DNA from: Branchinecta lynchi
Lineage: Eukaryota; Arthropoda; Branchiopoda; Anostraca; Branchinectidae
Assembly (NCBI GenBank): GCA_023053575.1
Contig: JAKZAP010000018.1
Span: forward strand, 21,462,458 to 21,526,457
Length of the DNA stretch: 64,000 nt
Reading direction: 5' to 3'
In this document: piece after piece, positions 11,740-21,252 of the stretch
How positions within the stretch are numbered: position 1 is the first letter of the stretch
Layout: the number at the start of each line of letters is the position of its first letter
Notes under the pieces: model-generated
Database searches by the model: none
What the model was told of the DNA's origin: nothing
Seen by the model: the letters and a program-made list of their open reading frames with translations, nothing else
Program-made: the position numbers and the translations under genes

Positions 11740-13243
11740 TATATTACCCCAATTCCCAAAATATATTCCCCAAATGATTTCAGCGGTGTCCGCCCAATAA
11801 CAATGACACCAGTATTTAGAAAAGTATGTGAGCAGTCCTTTCATCGTGGTTGAAAGAAACGATTTTAAAATTAGTAGATACGAAACAGTTCGGAAACTTA
11901 CCGAAAACTTCGACTTCGCATTATTTCGTGAGTTTAATTGATAAAATTCTAAAGGGATTAGAGGTCCCTGGCCATTGGGTAAATCTTATTGCTATTGATC
12001 TTTCGATTTAATCAGGCATGCCAAACTTTTGGATAAACTCTTGACAAAATTTAATGTGGAGCCATTTTTAGTAAGAATCGTTGCTAGCTTCCTCTCTGAT
12101 AGGACGCAACGTACCAAATATAAATCAACTTATACTGAGAGTCTTCCAGTTTTTTGCGGAGTACCGCAAGGTACTATTTTAGGTCCTTTGCTGTTTCTCG
12201 TCATGGTTAATGAGCTAGCAAGTTCATTCCCTGACCGATGGAAGTATGTTGATGATCTCTCGCTGTTGGAGGTTTGTCGGAAAAATATTAAAAGTTCTGC
12301 TCAAGTATTTATTGACAACATCTGTGATGAAGCTGCTGCTGAAGAAATGGTGGTTAACATGGACAAGTCAGTTGTACTGACTATTAAATTTTTAAAAAGC
12401 ACTCCAGAGTTTTCCCCGAATGTTTCAGAAGATCAGCATTTTACTGAAGTTAAGCTCCTAGGGATCTACATTACAAGTGATATGAAATGGGATACACAGG
12501 TCGCTGTAATGCTTAAGAAAGGTAACAAGTGCCTTCGATCGCTTAAGCTTCTGTCGCGGTATGGGGTCTCCACAGATAAACTAATACTTTTCTTCACTTG
12601 TTTCATCCGCCCCATCCTTGAATATTGTTGTCCCGCCTGGCATTTCGGCATCACCGGTGATCAGTCGGACGCGCTGGAAAGAATTCAATATCGTGCTCTT
12701 CTTGTTTGCTTGAAATCCCCTAAAGTCCCGTACATTCAGCTCTTAAAGGAGTTTAATTTAGATACAATTGCAAATCGTCGTCTCAAGTTATCGACAATTT
12801 TTGGTACTAAAATCCTTGAGAATCCCGTCCTCCGTGACATCCTCCCTCCGGATTTCAGCGCTGAGAGAATCAGGCCAGCAAGAGCGGTCGCTTTACCAGT
12901 GCCGAAACTACAGCCGCACACGCACACCCACACTCGTTATGTGAATAGCTTTGTGCCTTGTTTCGTAAAACTGTATAATAACAAAAATGAATTGTAAATG
13001 ACGTTAGTGTTGTTGTTTGTTAGCTTTCGTAATTCTATAGTATTTGTCTAAAGTTTTATTGCAAGACTATGTATTTTTATGCTATTTTTATACTATTGTC
13101 AAGTGGGCACATTTACTGAACGCGCTGTTGTCGGCTGAATTTGTACATCTTTTCTATTTTATTGTATTATGTTGATATGACACGAAACCTACTAGTCGGC
13201 TTGTCCGTGTTATGGCTTTCTTAAATAAAATTGAATTGAATTG
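11740..13243 (+). pseudogene. non-LTR retrotransposon (CR1/L2-like) RT, 5'-truncated, with 3' tail
   Basis: The open part at 12029-12997 (322 codons) has reverse transcriptase motifs: GVPQGTILGPLLFLVMVNEL at residues 44-63, the catalytic YVDD at 73-76, LLGIYITSDMKWD and CCPAWHFGITGDQ, then a C-terminal region ending in a PxxxLYNNKNEL-like sequence. Upstream, TPIPKIYSPNDFSGVRPIT and KQFGNLPKTSTSHYFVSLID are visible but broken by stops and frame changes. The endonuclease is missing. The 3' UTR ends AAATAAAATTGAATTGAATT near 13220-13243, a short-repeat tail of the CR1/L2 type. It is not active. Confidence 0.85.
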
Positions 13244-13245
13244 AG

Positions 13246-13440
13246 ACTGGGGTGTCACGACCTGGGGGGGGGGGAGGCGGGGACGCCCCCCCCCCCTAGT
13301 TGTTGGGACAGTCGGTAAAGAAAAATAGCGGAGTCGGTGCGAAACGCCGAGATTTTTCGTAAAAACGGTCGATTTTTTTCTTGGAAACAGTCGATTTTTT
13401 TTATCATTTGGTTTCTCTTTAAAAAAAATGGTCGTTTTGA
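13246..13440 (+). repeat. AGTCGATTTTT-type mobile repeat, copy 1
   Basis: It starts near GGGGTGTCACGACCTGGGGG, has G and C runs, then CAGTCGGTAAAGAAAAATAG and repeated modules of the form AAAA-NNGTCGATTTTTT-CTT. The same arrangement occurs at 13553-13800 and about 49385-49536, 49855-50100 and 53149-53432. The last copy is a clean insertion that defines the unit as about 281 bp. Confidence 0.7.
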
Positions 13441-13553
13441 AGAAATGAACAAAGCAAAATGACAAGCGAATCAAAACTAACTGGAATAGCTGTCTTCGTG
13501 ATCTTCTTCTTCTTCCATGTGCGACCGTCGGACTTTGGTCACTACTGCCTAGA
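13433..13553. repeat. about 120-bp repeat flanking a retrotransposon, right copy
   Basis: This is a direct repeat of 11612-11735 (CAAAGCAAAATGACAAGCGA and GCGACCGTCGGACTTTGGTC are shared), with a few indels such as an extra CTTCTT. Confidence 0.65.
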
Positions 13554-13800
13554 AACAGGGGTGTCTCGACTAGGGGGGGGAGGGACGCCCCCCCCCCGAA
13601 TGTTGTTGGCCAGTCAGTCGGTAAAGAAAAATAGCGGAGTCGGTGCGAAACGCCACGATTTTTCGTAAAAATAGTCGATTTTTTTTCTTGGAAATAGTCG
13701 ATTTTTTTATCGGTCGTTTTCTCTTAAGAAATTGTCGATTTTTTTCTTAAATATAGTAGTCTTAAAATCAGCCGATTTTCGTTAACACAGTCGTTTTTTA
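13553..13800 (+). repeat. AGTCGATTTTT-type mobile repeat, copy 2
   Basis: It has the same order as copy 1: GGGGTGTCTCGACTAGGGGG, a C run, CAGTCGGTAAAGAAAAATAG, then at least five GTCGATTTTTT-like modules. It abuts the hairpin start of the array at 13800. Confidence 0.7.
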
Positions 13801-15270
13801 TGACACTTGCCCTTTGGTCAAGTGCCATATAGCGATCGCAATTTCTTTCCGTCCGTCGGTCGGTCTGTCGATCCGGGTTTTGCTAGTTCGGGCACTTCTA
13901 CATAAGCTAGGACGATGAAACTTGGCAGGCATATTAGGGACCCAAAATGACTGATGGAAATAGTCATTTCCTCGATCCGACCATCGTTGGGGGAGTGGAG
14001 GGAGGGGGAATCCGGAATCTTGAGGAATTTATAACTTTTGAGCGGGTGAACGAATAGCAAAGAAATTTGATATTTGGAGAGAGCTCGTGCCCCAGACGAC
14101 CTAATTAAAATCCGGACCGGATCCGGTGACTTTGGAGGGAGCTGGAGGGGGGAAGCGGAAATCTTGGGAAACGTTTAGAGTGGAGGGATCGGGACGAAAG
14201 CTGGTGGGAAGAACAAGCACAAGTCCTAGATACATCATTGACATAACCGGACGGGATTCGGGCACTGTGGTCGGGGGGGGGGGTGGGATTGGGGAATTCG
14301 GTGATCCCGTGAGTGCGGTATTACGACGATGAAATTTGGTAGGCATATCGGGGACCCTAACAGACTGCCTTAAGAATAGTCGCGTCCCCGATCCGACCAT
14401 CGTAGGGGGAGTGGAGGGATAGGGAATCCGGAAATTAGTAATATGCATAACTTTGGAAGGGGTAATCGGACGGGCATGAACCTTGACTAGTGTGAAGAAC
14501 AAGTGCCTCAGATGATCCTTTTCAAATCTGGACCAGATACGGTACCTGGAGGGGGGGCTGGAAGGGAGCACCGAAAATCTTCTGAAAGGCTCAGATTCGA
14601 GGGATCGCGATGGAACTTGGTGGGAAATGGGAAGAACAAACTTAAACCCTAGATACATTACTGACAAAACAGGACTGTATCGTGTCGCGCTGGGGGGAGT
14701 TAGAGGGGGTGTACCGGAATTCCGGTGATCTAGAGTTAGGGTACTTCCAGATGTGCTAGGTCCATGAAACTTGGCAGGCATTTTAGAAATTCTACCATAT
14801 TGACTTGAAAATAGTCCCTTCCCCGATCCGATCATCGCGGGGGTGTAGAGGGGTGGGGAACCCGGAATCTAGTGACATTCACAACTTTGGAATGGGTGAT
14901 TGGACGTGCATGAAACTTGGTAAGTTTAAGAACAAGTGTCTTGGATGTTCAGTTTCAATTCTGGACCGGATCTGATCACTGGGAGGCGGGAGCTGGAGGG
15001 GGCACCGGAAATCTCGTGAATCGCTTAAAGTCGAGGCAACGGAGTTGGACTTGGTTGGAAGAGCAAGCGTAAACCCTAGATTCTTTTCTGACAAAAGAGG
15101 ACAGGATCGTGTCACGGTGGGGGGAAGTGAAGGGGGTTTCCCGGAATTCCGGTAATGTCGAGCTAGGGTGCTTCCAGATGTGCTAGGACCATGAAACTTG
15201 GCAGGCCAATTAGGGACTCTAACATATTGACTAGAAAATAAATATTCTTGGAGCCCAAGCTGACTTTGAA
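13800..15270 (+). repeat. G-rich dispersed tandem array with terminal hairpin, array A
   Basis: It opens with a hairpin (TGACACTTG...CAAGTGCCATA, 13800-13830) and a CCGTCCGTCGGTCGG run. About 420-bp units follow, each with GATGAAACTTGGCAGGCAT, near 13912, 14326, 14763 and 15190, and with CGATCCGACCATCG and GGGGGAGTGGAGGG. Long open frames here, such as 14101-14835 on the minus strand, are by-products of biased composition. The same family occurs at 48850-49240 (reverse), 58490-60050 and 63290-63520. Confidence 0.8.
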
Positions 15271-15321
15271 ACATTTATTCAAACAATGTTTACAACGGAT
15301 ACGTCAGCTACGATTCTTCGT

Positions 15322-15365
15322 CAGCGATATTTCGGCCCTTCTTGGCAAGGGTCCTCGTCAGGCTG
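15322..15365 (-). ncRNA. hammerhead ribozyme-like motif, best copy
   Basis: Read on the minus strand: CAGC, then the conserved core CTGACGA, then a helix II hairpin (GGACCCTT/AAGGGCC with one bulged A), GAAA, a minimal helix III (one A-U pair), cleavage-type triplet AUC, then GCTG pairing with CAGC as helix I. The CTGANGA...GAAA core, the G-C closing pair of helix II and the NUH triplet are the known hammerhead requirements. Very short helix III forms are known from animal Penelope-like elements and retrozymes. Activity is inference. Confidence 0.62.
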
Positions 15366-15458
15366 TCAATCCTCTGGTTCACCTTCGGGGAAGGAAACAA
15401 ACCTGTAACCAGGAAACAAACCTTTGTTTCCTTCCCCGAAGTTGAACCAGAGGATTGA

Positions 15459-15502
15459 CAGCCTGACGAGAACCCTCGCCAAGAAGGGCCGAAATATCGC
15501 TG
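15459..15502 (+). ncRNA. hammerhead ribozyme-like motif, second copy of the inverted pair
   Basis: This has the same 44-nt layout on the + strand: CAGC, CTGACGA, helix II, GAAA, AUAUC, GCTG. Helix II is weaker here (GAACCCTC against AAGGGCC), while the catalytic core and helix I are unchanged. Confidence 0.55.
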
Positions 15503-15574
15503 ACGAAGAATCGTAATATCGCTGACAAAGAATCGTAGCTGACGGATCCGTTGTAAACATTGTTTGAATAAATG

Positions 15575-15745
15575 ACTTGAAAATAGTCCCTTCTCCGATC
15601 CGACCATCGTTCGGGGAGCGGAGGGATGTTTAGGGACTCGGGGAGTGGAGGGATGGAGGATCCGGAATTAGGTGGCATTCATAACTTAGGAACGAGTGAT
15701 GGGACGTGCATGACACTTGACAAGTGTAAGAACGAGTGTCTCAAA
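15575..15745 (+). repeat. G-rich array A, continuation
   Basis: CTCCGATCCGACCATCG and GGGGAGTGGAGGGATG follow the hairpin directly. The hairpin element therefore interrupted a unit of the array. Confidence 0.65.
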
Positions 15746-16431
15746 AGAGATCCAGTGTTAATTATTTCTCTTGTTAGAGGCTTTTGGGGTAAGAGTCATT
15801 AGCTGTGTTCTTTACCGCTTGAGTACAGTACAGGTATGCTTATTTGAACGTTTCTTGACTTTGAACTTTGCCATTTTCATGCACTTGCTACTAAAGTTAA
15901 TTACCAGTTAGCCAAAGTAGGTAATTAAGGGCCTCTGAAAACACCAGAAGAGGTATTTGGATCTGTATTTTACCATTTAGCCCAAAACTGTACTTACAGT
16001 ATTTTAAAATATTTGAATACTTTAAATCGATACCCGATGACTTGTAGCGAAAACAGGGAAACAATTTACATGACCGGTTTTTCGGATGGAAAAACTTCTC
16101 GCAGTGACAGCGTGATACACATCGAAGGTAGCAAAACACGGCAAATGATAAAATCGAGCGTGGTTTTGTTAGAGGGGTTAGAATGTACCGGACGAAATTG
16201 GGGTCTCCAGGTTTAGAAATATTTGGAGTAATTACGGAAGTAGGTTTCATTAGTATTATAGGTAAGACAGGTCTTTTAAGTAACTGTTCAAGTAACCATA
16301 CCTTCACTGTACTCTTGGTCTCTGGTTTTTCCTATGAGTTGCATTCACTGGTGACTGATGGAATAAACCGTCTGTGGACTCACCAATATCTGGTTTACAT
16401 CACTAGTGCGGACTTACCGGAACCTGGTCCG
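15746..16431 (+). other. laminin intron, nothing recognised
   Basis: There is no exon, RNA gene or repeat that I can name. The open frames at 15897-16307 and 16013-16216 lie on opposite strands and show no domain. Confidence 0.5.
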
Positions 16432-18628
16432 GAAGGAAGGAATTTATTTCTTCAACATTTCTACAACATATTGAACATATTCTTAAACCAATAGCCCGTC
16501 TCAATATGTGACAACAGGTCACCTGTGCAAGACGGACATCAAATTATCAAAATCTATTGATCAATTTTATTTTTTTTTTCTATACACTTAGTGAGACTTT
16601 AACTCACTCCAAATCAGCTTTCCTCACTCAAACACCCCTATCCTACCCAATTCCCATTCCCCTCCCGAATCCTGCCCCAACCTTCATTAAACAACCAACT
16701 CAATTACCCAACAAATATTTTTTTAATCTATTCTTAAACAATAAATGATTATCAGACTCCCTAATGCTTGCCGGTAGATTATTCCAAACGTTCACACCAC
16801 TATTTCTAATTATAAATGACGCTCTACTACTCTTACGCGACTCACTAACAAGCCTATCATTATTCCTCGTATCATAATCATGGTAATCTGAATTCACACT
16901 AAAAAAATTACTAAAATACGAAGGAGAAAATTTATTTAATACACTGTACACAAAATTACCAATGTGCTGATCTCTTACATGTTTAACTTTCAACACATTA
17001 AAATCTCTATAACAATCTTCTGTATGGCGACAATTTTTTAACTCACCCAAAACACGGAGAGCTTTATTTTGCAGAATTTCAACACGTTTAAAATTAAAGT
17101 TAAAGTTACTGGCATACACAGAACATCCATATATTAAATATGGATGAACAATTGAAAAATAAATGTCTCTTAATGCTATTACCGGTAAAATATTTTTGAA
17201 TCGACGCATTACACCCACGCCTCTCGCCATTTTTGTTGCAATAATGTCACTGTGTTTTTTCCAATTAAAATTTACATCAAGATTGAAACCAAGATATTTA
17301 CAAGCATAAACTTGGTTAACCGGGGAATTTCCAAGTAAAATGTGCTGTTGATCATTTATAATTCGTTCAAGTCTATTAAATATCATATAATTGGTTTTCG
17401 ACGGATTCACTGCAATAAAACTCGACTTCATAAAAATTGATAGGTTCACAAGTGCTGCATTAGCTTTACAAATTAGCTCACTCAATGATCTAGCGGCTAC
17501 AGTAAGTGCTGTGTCATCAGCAAATGCTGTGACTAACGTATCTGGTAAGTAGAAACGGAGTGTGTCCACGTACACTAGAAATAGAAGCGGACCAAGCACT
17601 GAGCCTTGGGGCACTCCACACTTGACATCATGAGCCTTTCCCATTACACTGTCAACAACAACTCTGATGGATCTACCATGTAGGTATGAGTGGAACCACT
17701 CAAGTGGCTTGCCGCGTACTCCTAGAGCCAATAGTCTCTTCATAAGCAGTTCAAAGTCGACAGTATCGAATGCTTTTTTAAGATCAATAAAGACCGTAAG
17801 GGGTATAAGTCCTTTTTCAAACGACGAGTTGACAATGTCTATCAGATGGTGCATCGCATGTGAAGTTGAATGTTTTTTTCGAAAACCGAATTGGCACTCA
17901 TTTAACATACCAAGTTTGTCCAGATATGCACTCAGTCTCTTATGCACCACCTTTTCTATTATTTTCGAGAAAATTGGTAGAAGAGAAATCGGTCTCCAGT
18001 TGTTTAGTTCTTCTTTGTTTCCACCTTTGTGTAGTGGTAGAACTTTAGCCCGTTTTAGGGCCTCTGGGAAAATACCCTTCTCTAGGGATAGATTTATAAT
18101 GTAAAGTAGGCACGGGAGTAGATATACAAATACTGATCTGAGCGCTTTCAGACTGATTCCATCAATTCCAGCACTGTTAGATTTTAGGTTATCAACAATT
18201 TGTTGCAACTCATATGCACTGCACTTTTCAAAAGTGAACGTATGCCCACTACCTCGGTCGTCCAAAAACTGGTCTTCTCCTTCTGGGCCAGTAGCATCTG
18301 CGACATCTTGTTTTATTTTAAGTCCCACATTTGCGAAATAATTTCCAAACTCATCTGCAAGTTGTTGTTTATTAGTAACCTGGCATCCATCTATTATCAG
18401 ACTATCAACCTCTTCATTCTTATTTACACCATCTTTAATTACATCATTTATTAACTGCCATGTAGCTCTAACATCTCCTTTTTTTTCACTAAACTTTTCA
18501 CGATAATATTGGGCCATCTTTTTTCTTCGTAGGGAGTTTACTTTATTGCGCGTGACTCTATATGTTTCTTTATTATCTTCATTAGGGCATTCTAGGTACA
18601 GCTTATGACTCCTGTTTCTTCTAGGAAG
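16432..18628 (-). mobile_element. 5'-truncated CR1/L2-like non-LTR retrotransposon
   Basis: The element lies antisense in the laminin intron. Its reverse transcriptase frame stays open upstream of the first Met back to about 18625, where similarity to a retrotransposon stops, so the endonuclease was lost by 5' truncation on insertion. The 3' UTR ends with AAATAAATTCCTTCCTTCC near 16432-16450. No target duplication is evident. Confidence 0.8.
16700..18517 (-). CDS. non-LTR retrotransposon reverse transcriptase (truncated at the N-terminus)
   Basis: 605 codons are open without a stop. Reverse transcriptase motifs are in order: NNWRPISLLPIFSKIIEK near residues 172-189, QFGFRKKHSTSHA at 209-221, the palm motif VFIDLKKAFDTVD at 242-254, CGVPQGSVLGPLLFLVYVD at 300-318 and catalytic AFADD at 331-335. 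KYLGFNLDVNFNWKKH and the typical C-terminal VWNNLPASIRESDN...FKNRLKKYLL follow. The open frame continues upstream of this ATG (KETYRVTRNKVNSLRRKK), so the true protein start is lost. The intact frame suggests a fairly recent insertion. The clade call (CR1/L2/Jockey group) rests on motif style only. Confidence 0.9.
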   Translation of the reverse strand: MAQYYREKFSEKKGDVRATWQLINDVIKDGVNKNEEVDSLIIDGCQVTNKQQLADEFGNYFANVGLKIKQDVADATGPEGEDQFLDDRGSGHTFTFEKCSAYELQQIVDNLKSNSAGIDGISLKALRSVFVYLLPCLLYIINLSLEKGIFPEALKRAKVLPLHKGGNKEELNNWRPISLLPIFSKIIEKVVHKRLSAYLDKLGMLNECQFGFRKKHSTSHAMHHLIDIVNSSFEKGLIPLTVFIDLKKAFDTVDFELLMKRLLALGVRGKPLEWFHSYLHGRSIRVVVDSVMGKAHDVKCGVPQGSVLGPLLFLVYVDTLRFYLPDTLVTAFADDTALTVAARSLSELICKANAALVNLSIFMKSSFIAVNPSKTNYMIFNRLERIINDQQHILLGNSPVNQVYACKYLGFNLDVNFNWKKHSDIIATKMARGVGVMRRFKNILPVIALRDIYFSIVHPYLIYGCSVYASNFNFNFKRVEILQNKALRVLGELKNCRHTEDCYRDFNVLKVKHVRDQHIGNFVYSVLNKFSPSYFSNFFSVNSDYHDYDTRNNDRLVSESRKSSRASFIIRNSGVNVWNNLPASIRESDNHLLFKNRLKKYLLGN

Positions 18629-19887
18629 TAAGTTCTAGTGACAAGTCACTGTGTGGCGGTGACTCCAAAAGATTCCTTATAGAGGAAACACTAAACACTA
18701 GTAACTAGAAACCAGAAAAATACTGGGAGTGCGACGTGCGGGGAGTGCGGTCATGGGCTAGAACGATGAAAGTAGGCATCCGACAACATTTATTGAAAAT
18801 CACAGCAAAAGTGCCAGTGGGACTAATGCCTGCTAGGCCATTAAGCGTAGTGGAAAATAGCTGTGATGAATCTCAGTTCAAAAAATAAAGTCGCATCTTT
18901 AAAATTATATCTGCAGATTAGTGTTTCCATTATTCTGCACGTATCTATCTATAACCGGTCATCACTACCAATTTTTTTCCGTCCCCATAGGCGTTTGATT
19001 TCAGGTAGGTTATTCTTTTGTATATGTATAATTTTCACCGAGTTTGAGGGAGGCATTAACATACAAAACTTAAAATCTTCAAGCTCGTCCTTGAACAAAT
19101 CTAAAAGATGTAGGGTGGGGGAGATTTTTCTAAAGTGGACTCAAAAGTGCTGTGGATTATGCAAGGGACTTGTTTAAAATAAATTGAACATTTAGAAGTT
19201 TAGAACTCCACTGTCGGAGCGTCATAGACAGCCAAAAGTCATATGACGAAATGCCAAAGACGTAATTTGAAGGTGGGGAAATCCCCATCGAAAAGCCAAA
19301 GCGAAGGTCGCGGGTTCAAAAACAGTCCGAGAAGATGGAAAACTCAGTGCTGAGCCTGATCACTGACAGTCAGGATTGCCAAGTATGACACTTTGGTACT
19401 CTTTGACACTCTTTGCCTCTGGGTGAGACTGTGACACCTTTTCTCTGAAAATGACATCTTTTCATACAAATGAAACTTATTAGGTCAGAAAAATCACCTT
19501 TTCATTTACTGTGCCAAAGGTACGGATTACCCCCCCCCCCCCCAAAAAAAAAAAAAAAGAAGATAAAACATGTAGGCCTACTTTACTTTGATTTAGTACA
19601 CAAAAAGAGTTTGAAGCCTTACAAACCTCATTTCCGGTTAAACTTGTTATAAAACTGTAATTAAGCAATAAAGAATCGTTCTTACTCCTACAATTCATTC
19701 TCGAAGTAGAACGTATCATATCTCGTAATATTAGAGTCTTCGCCCTTTTTCTTGAGGTGCCAAAAAACACCTTTTTGCCAGGAATTTTTACATTCTCATG
19801 AGTCGAGCTCTTGGCAACCCTGCTGACAGTGTTTATCAGACCTAGTAGTGACGTATGGACATTCCTTTGCAACAGCTTCTTTTGTAG
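18629..19887 (+). other. laminin intron, minor repeat fragments
   Basis: There is a short piece of the G-rich array family near 18722-18790 (GCTAGAACGATGAAAGTAGG) and a C/A homopolymer junction near 19530-19558. Acceptor TTCTTTTGTAG closes the intron at 19887. No exon is recognised. Confidence 0.5.
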
Positions 19888-20073
19888 GCCGCTGCATTTG
19901 CAACCACAATACCGCTGGTGACAACTGCGAACGTTGCACCCGTGGCTTCTATGGCAACTCTCTTCGAGGTCAACCTGACGACTGTTCTCCCTGCCCTTGC
20001 CCCAACAATGGCGCCTGTATCGAGCTGGCCGATTCTACTGTGGTATGCCTGGAATGCCCCGTTGGCTATGCAG
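19888..20073 (+). CDS. laminin gamma-like, internal exon: laminin EGF-like repeats
   Basis: This 186-nt exon follows TTTTGTAG and precedes GTAAGA. It completes the glycine codon begun in the previous exon and continues ETG-RCICNHNTAGDNCERC, then TRGFYGNSL and CSPCPCPNNGACIELAD, CLECPVGYAG. This is one LE repeat plus the first part of the next, with the CPCP and C..CP.GY.G pattern of gamma chains. It exits with one base, so at least one more coding exon is needed. I could not find it in the 6.3 kb up to the assembly gap. Confidence 0.93.
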
Positions 20074-20279
20074 GTAAGACGTTTTTCTTAGTCCGCATAA
20101 GCTTACGAGTATGGAAATGAAAAAAAAAAATCAAGTGCAGGCTAAATGTTTAACGAAATACAAGGCAAATGACTTTAGAAGAGATAAGATAACGTTTATT
20201 TGCTGTATATTATCTTCACAGATAGATGCACAGCTATGAATAAATAAATATACAACTTTAATTACATAGTCATATTAAT

Positions 20280-20700
20280 TGGCGATTTAATTGGATTGGT
20301 CACTCTCTGTTTATACCTACAAGTTCATAAAATGTAGAACGAGCGCCTGTTTCGCGAAGACGCAGACGCTTTGCTAGGTACAAACTTGTTTTTGTGCCTT
20401 GTTGCACATCTTGGCTGCGGCGCCTCAGGTGGTAGAAGGTTACGGTGCTTCCCCAACATAAATACTTGTTTACCAAAACTCATGGTTAAGTCGTGGCGTC
20501 TGCAAGATAGTCTTTGGAGTTGGAGCTTTTCTAGACTTTGGTCGTAATGGTATCTTTCTTAAGATTTGATTGGTGGGGCAAGCAGCTTAGGTTCAGGTCC
20601 CTCAGGTCATTCTTGCTTCGCATGTCAGGGCCGAGAGAGGCTGAAATGAAGTAAGAAGAATGGTAACGTGGTGTCCACAACTCACAATTCGGCGACCAAA
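20280..20700 (-). pseudogene. C-terminal fragment of a non-LTR reverse transcriptase
   Basis: On the minus strand a frame reads SLEKLQLQRLSCRRHDLTMS, then KNKFVPSKASASSRNRRSFY. This is the style of sequence found at the end of CR1-type reverse transcriptases. Stops are present on both sides, and an A/T-rich stretch follows. Weak but consistent. Confidence 0.5.
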
Positions 20701-21071
20701 ATGAAGGAAGCAGAAATGTGTGTGAAATATGCAGAAATCTCTGCTTGAAAATAAGTCAAAAGCTAATTTGGATGTTTTCATCCCTGTTATGGATTCCCCT
20801 AATCACGTTACAGCAGTGCCATGGAAAAAAAAAAATCAAATACTAACTACATAATTAAAACAATTTTAAAGAACAAAGACCCGTGTCTCAGTCCCACCTG
20901 GACAATCACTGCCAGGTTTTTAATAGTAGTATAGGATCGACCACATATCAGACCATTAAACCACTCCTCGTCGCCTTTCTTTCTCTGGAGCAGCTCCAAC
21001 CTTAAATCATCAGAGTTCCTGGCAATATGACATGAAGTGGTCCACACTCTCCTCCGGCTCCCCACACATAA

Positions 21072-21135
21072 AGCTAAGTTCCCACTGCCCAGTAATTTTT
21101 GCTGGCCAGATTTAAAATCTGGCCAGTTTTAAAAG
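21072..21135 (+). repeat. Harbinger left terminal and subterminal repeats
   Basis: AGCTAAGTTCCCACTGCCCA is followed by the palindromic block GCTGGCCAGATTTAAAATC and TCTGGCCAG. The GTTCCCACTGCCCAGT part is matched exactly, inverted, near 24139-24154 in the right end. Confidence 0.75.
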
Positions 21136-21252
21136 CTGCCGTTTTTTTTTGTTCTCACTGCATAATCTGGTGTGAACAACAAGAACTGTATATTCTGCCA
21201 GGATAGAGTTTAAGAACTTAAGATTCTGCCAAGATAGAGTTTAATCTTAAAG

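Larger units (their letters stand above)
15272..15574. repeat. 300-bp near-perfect inverted repeat carrying two hammerhead-like motifs
   Basis: The left arm (about 15272-15403) and right arm (about 15423-15574) are reverse complements with a small central loop. Each starts or ends in ATTTATTCAAACAATGTTTA. The right arm has an internal duplication of a TCGTAATATCGCTGACAAAG block. The hairpin sits inside the G-rich array, which resumes at about 15575. Each arm contains one hammerhead-like core. Confidence 0.85.

Noticed and set aside
14101..14835. 244-codon minus-strand open frame rich in Pro and Ser
   Set aside because: It lies entirely in the G-rich tandem array. The frame results from G/C-biased repeats, and similar frames occur in the other array (58945-59517).
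19255..19335. Possible tRNA or tRNA-derived SINE (GGTCGCGGGTTCAAAA, B-box-like)
   Set aside because: No convincing A box or cloverleaf upstream, and no repeat copies seen in the window.
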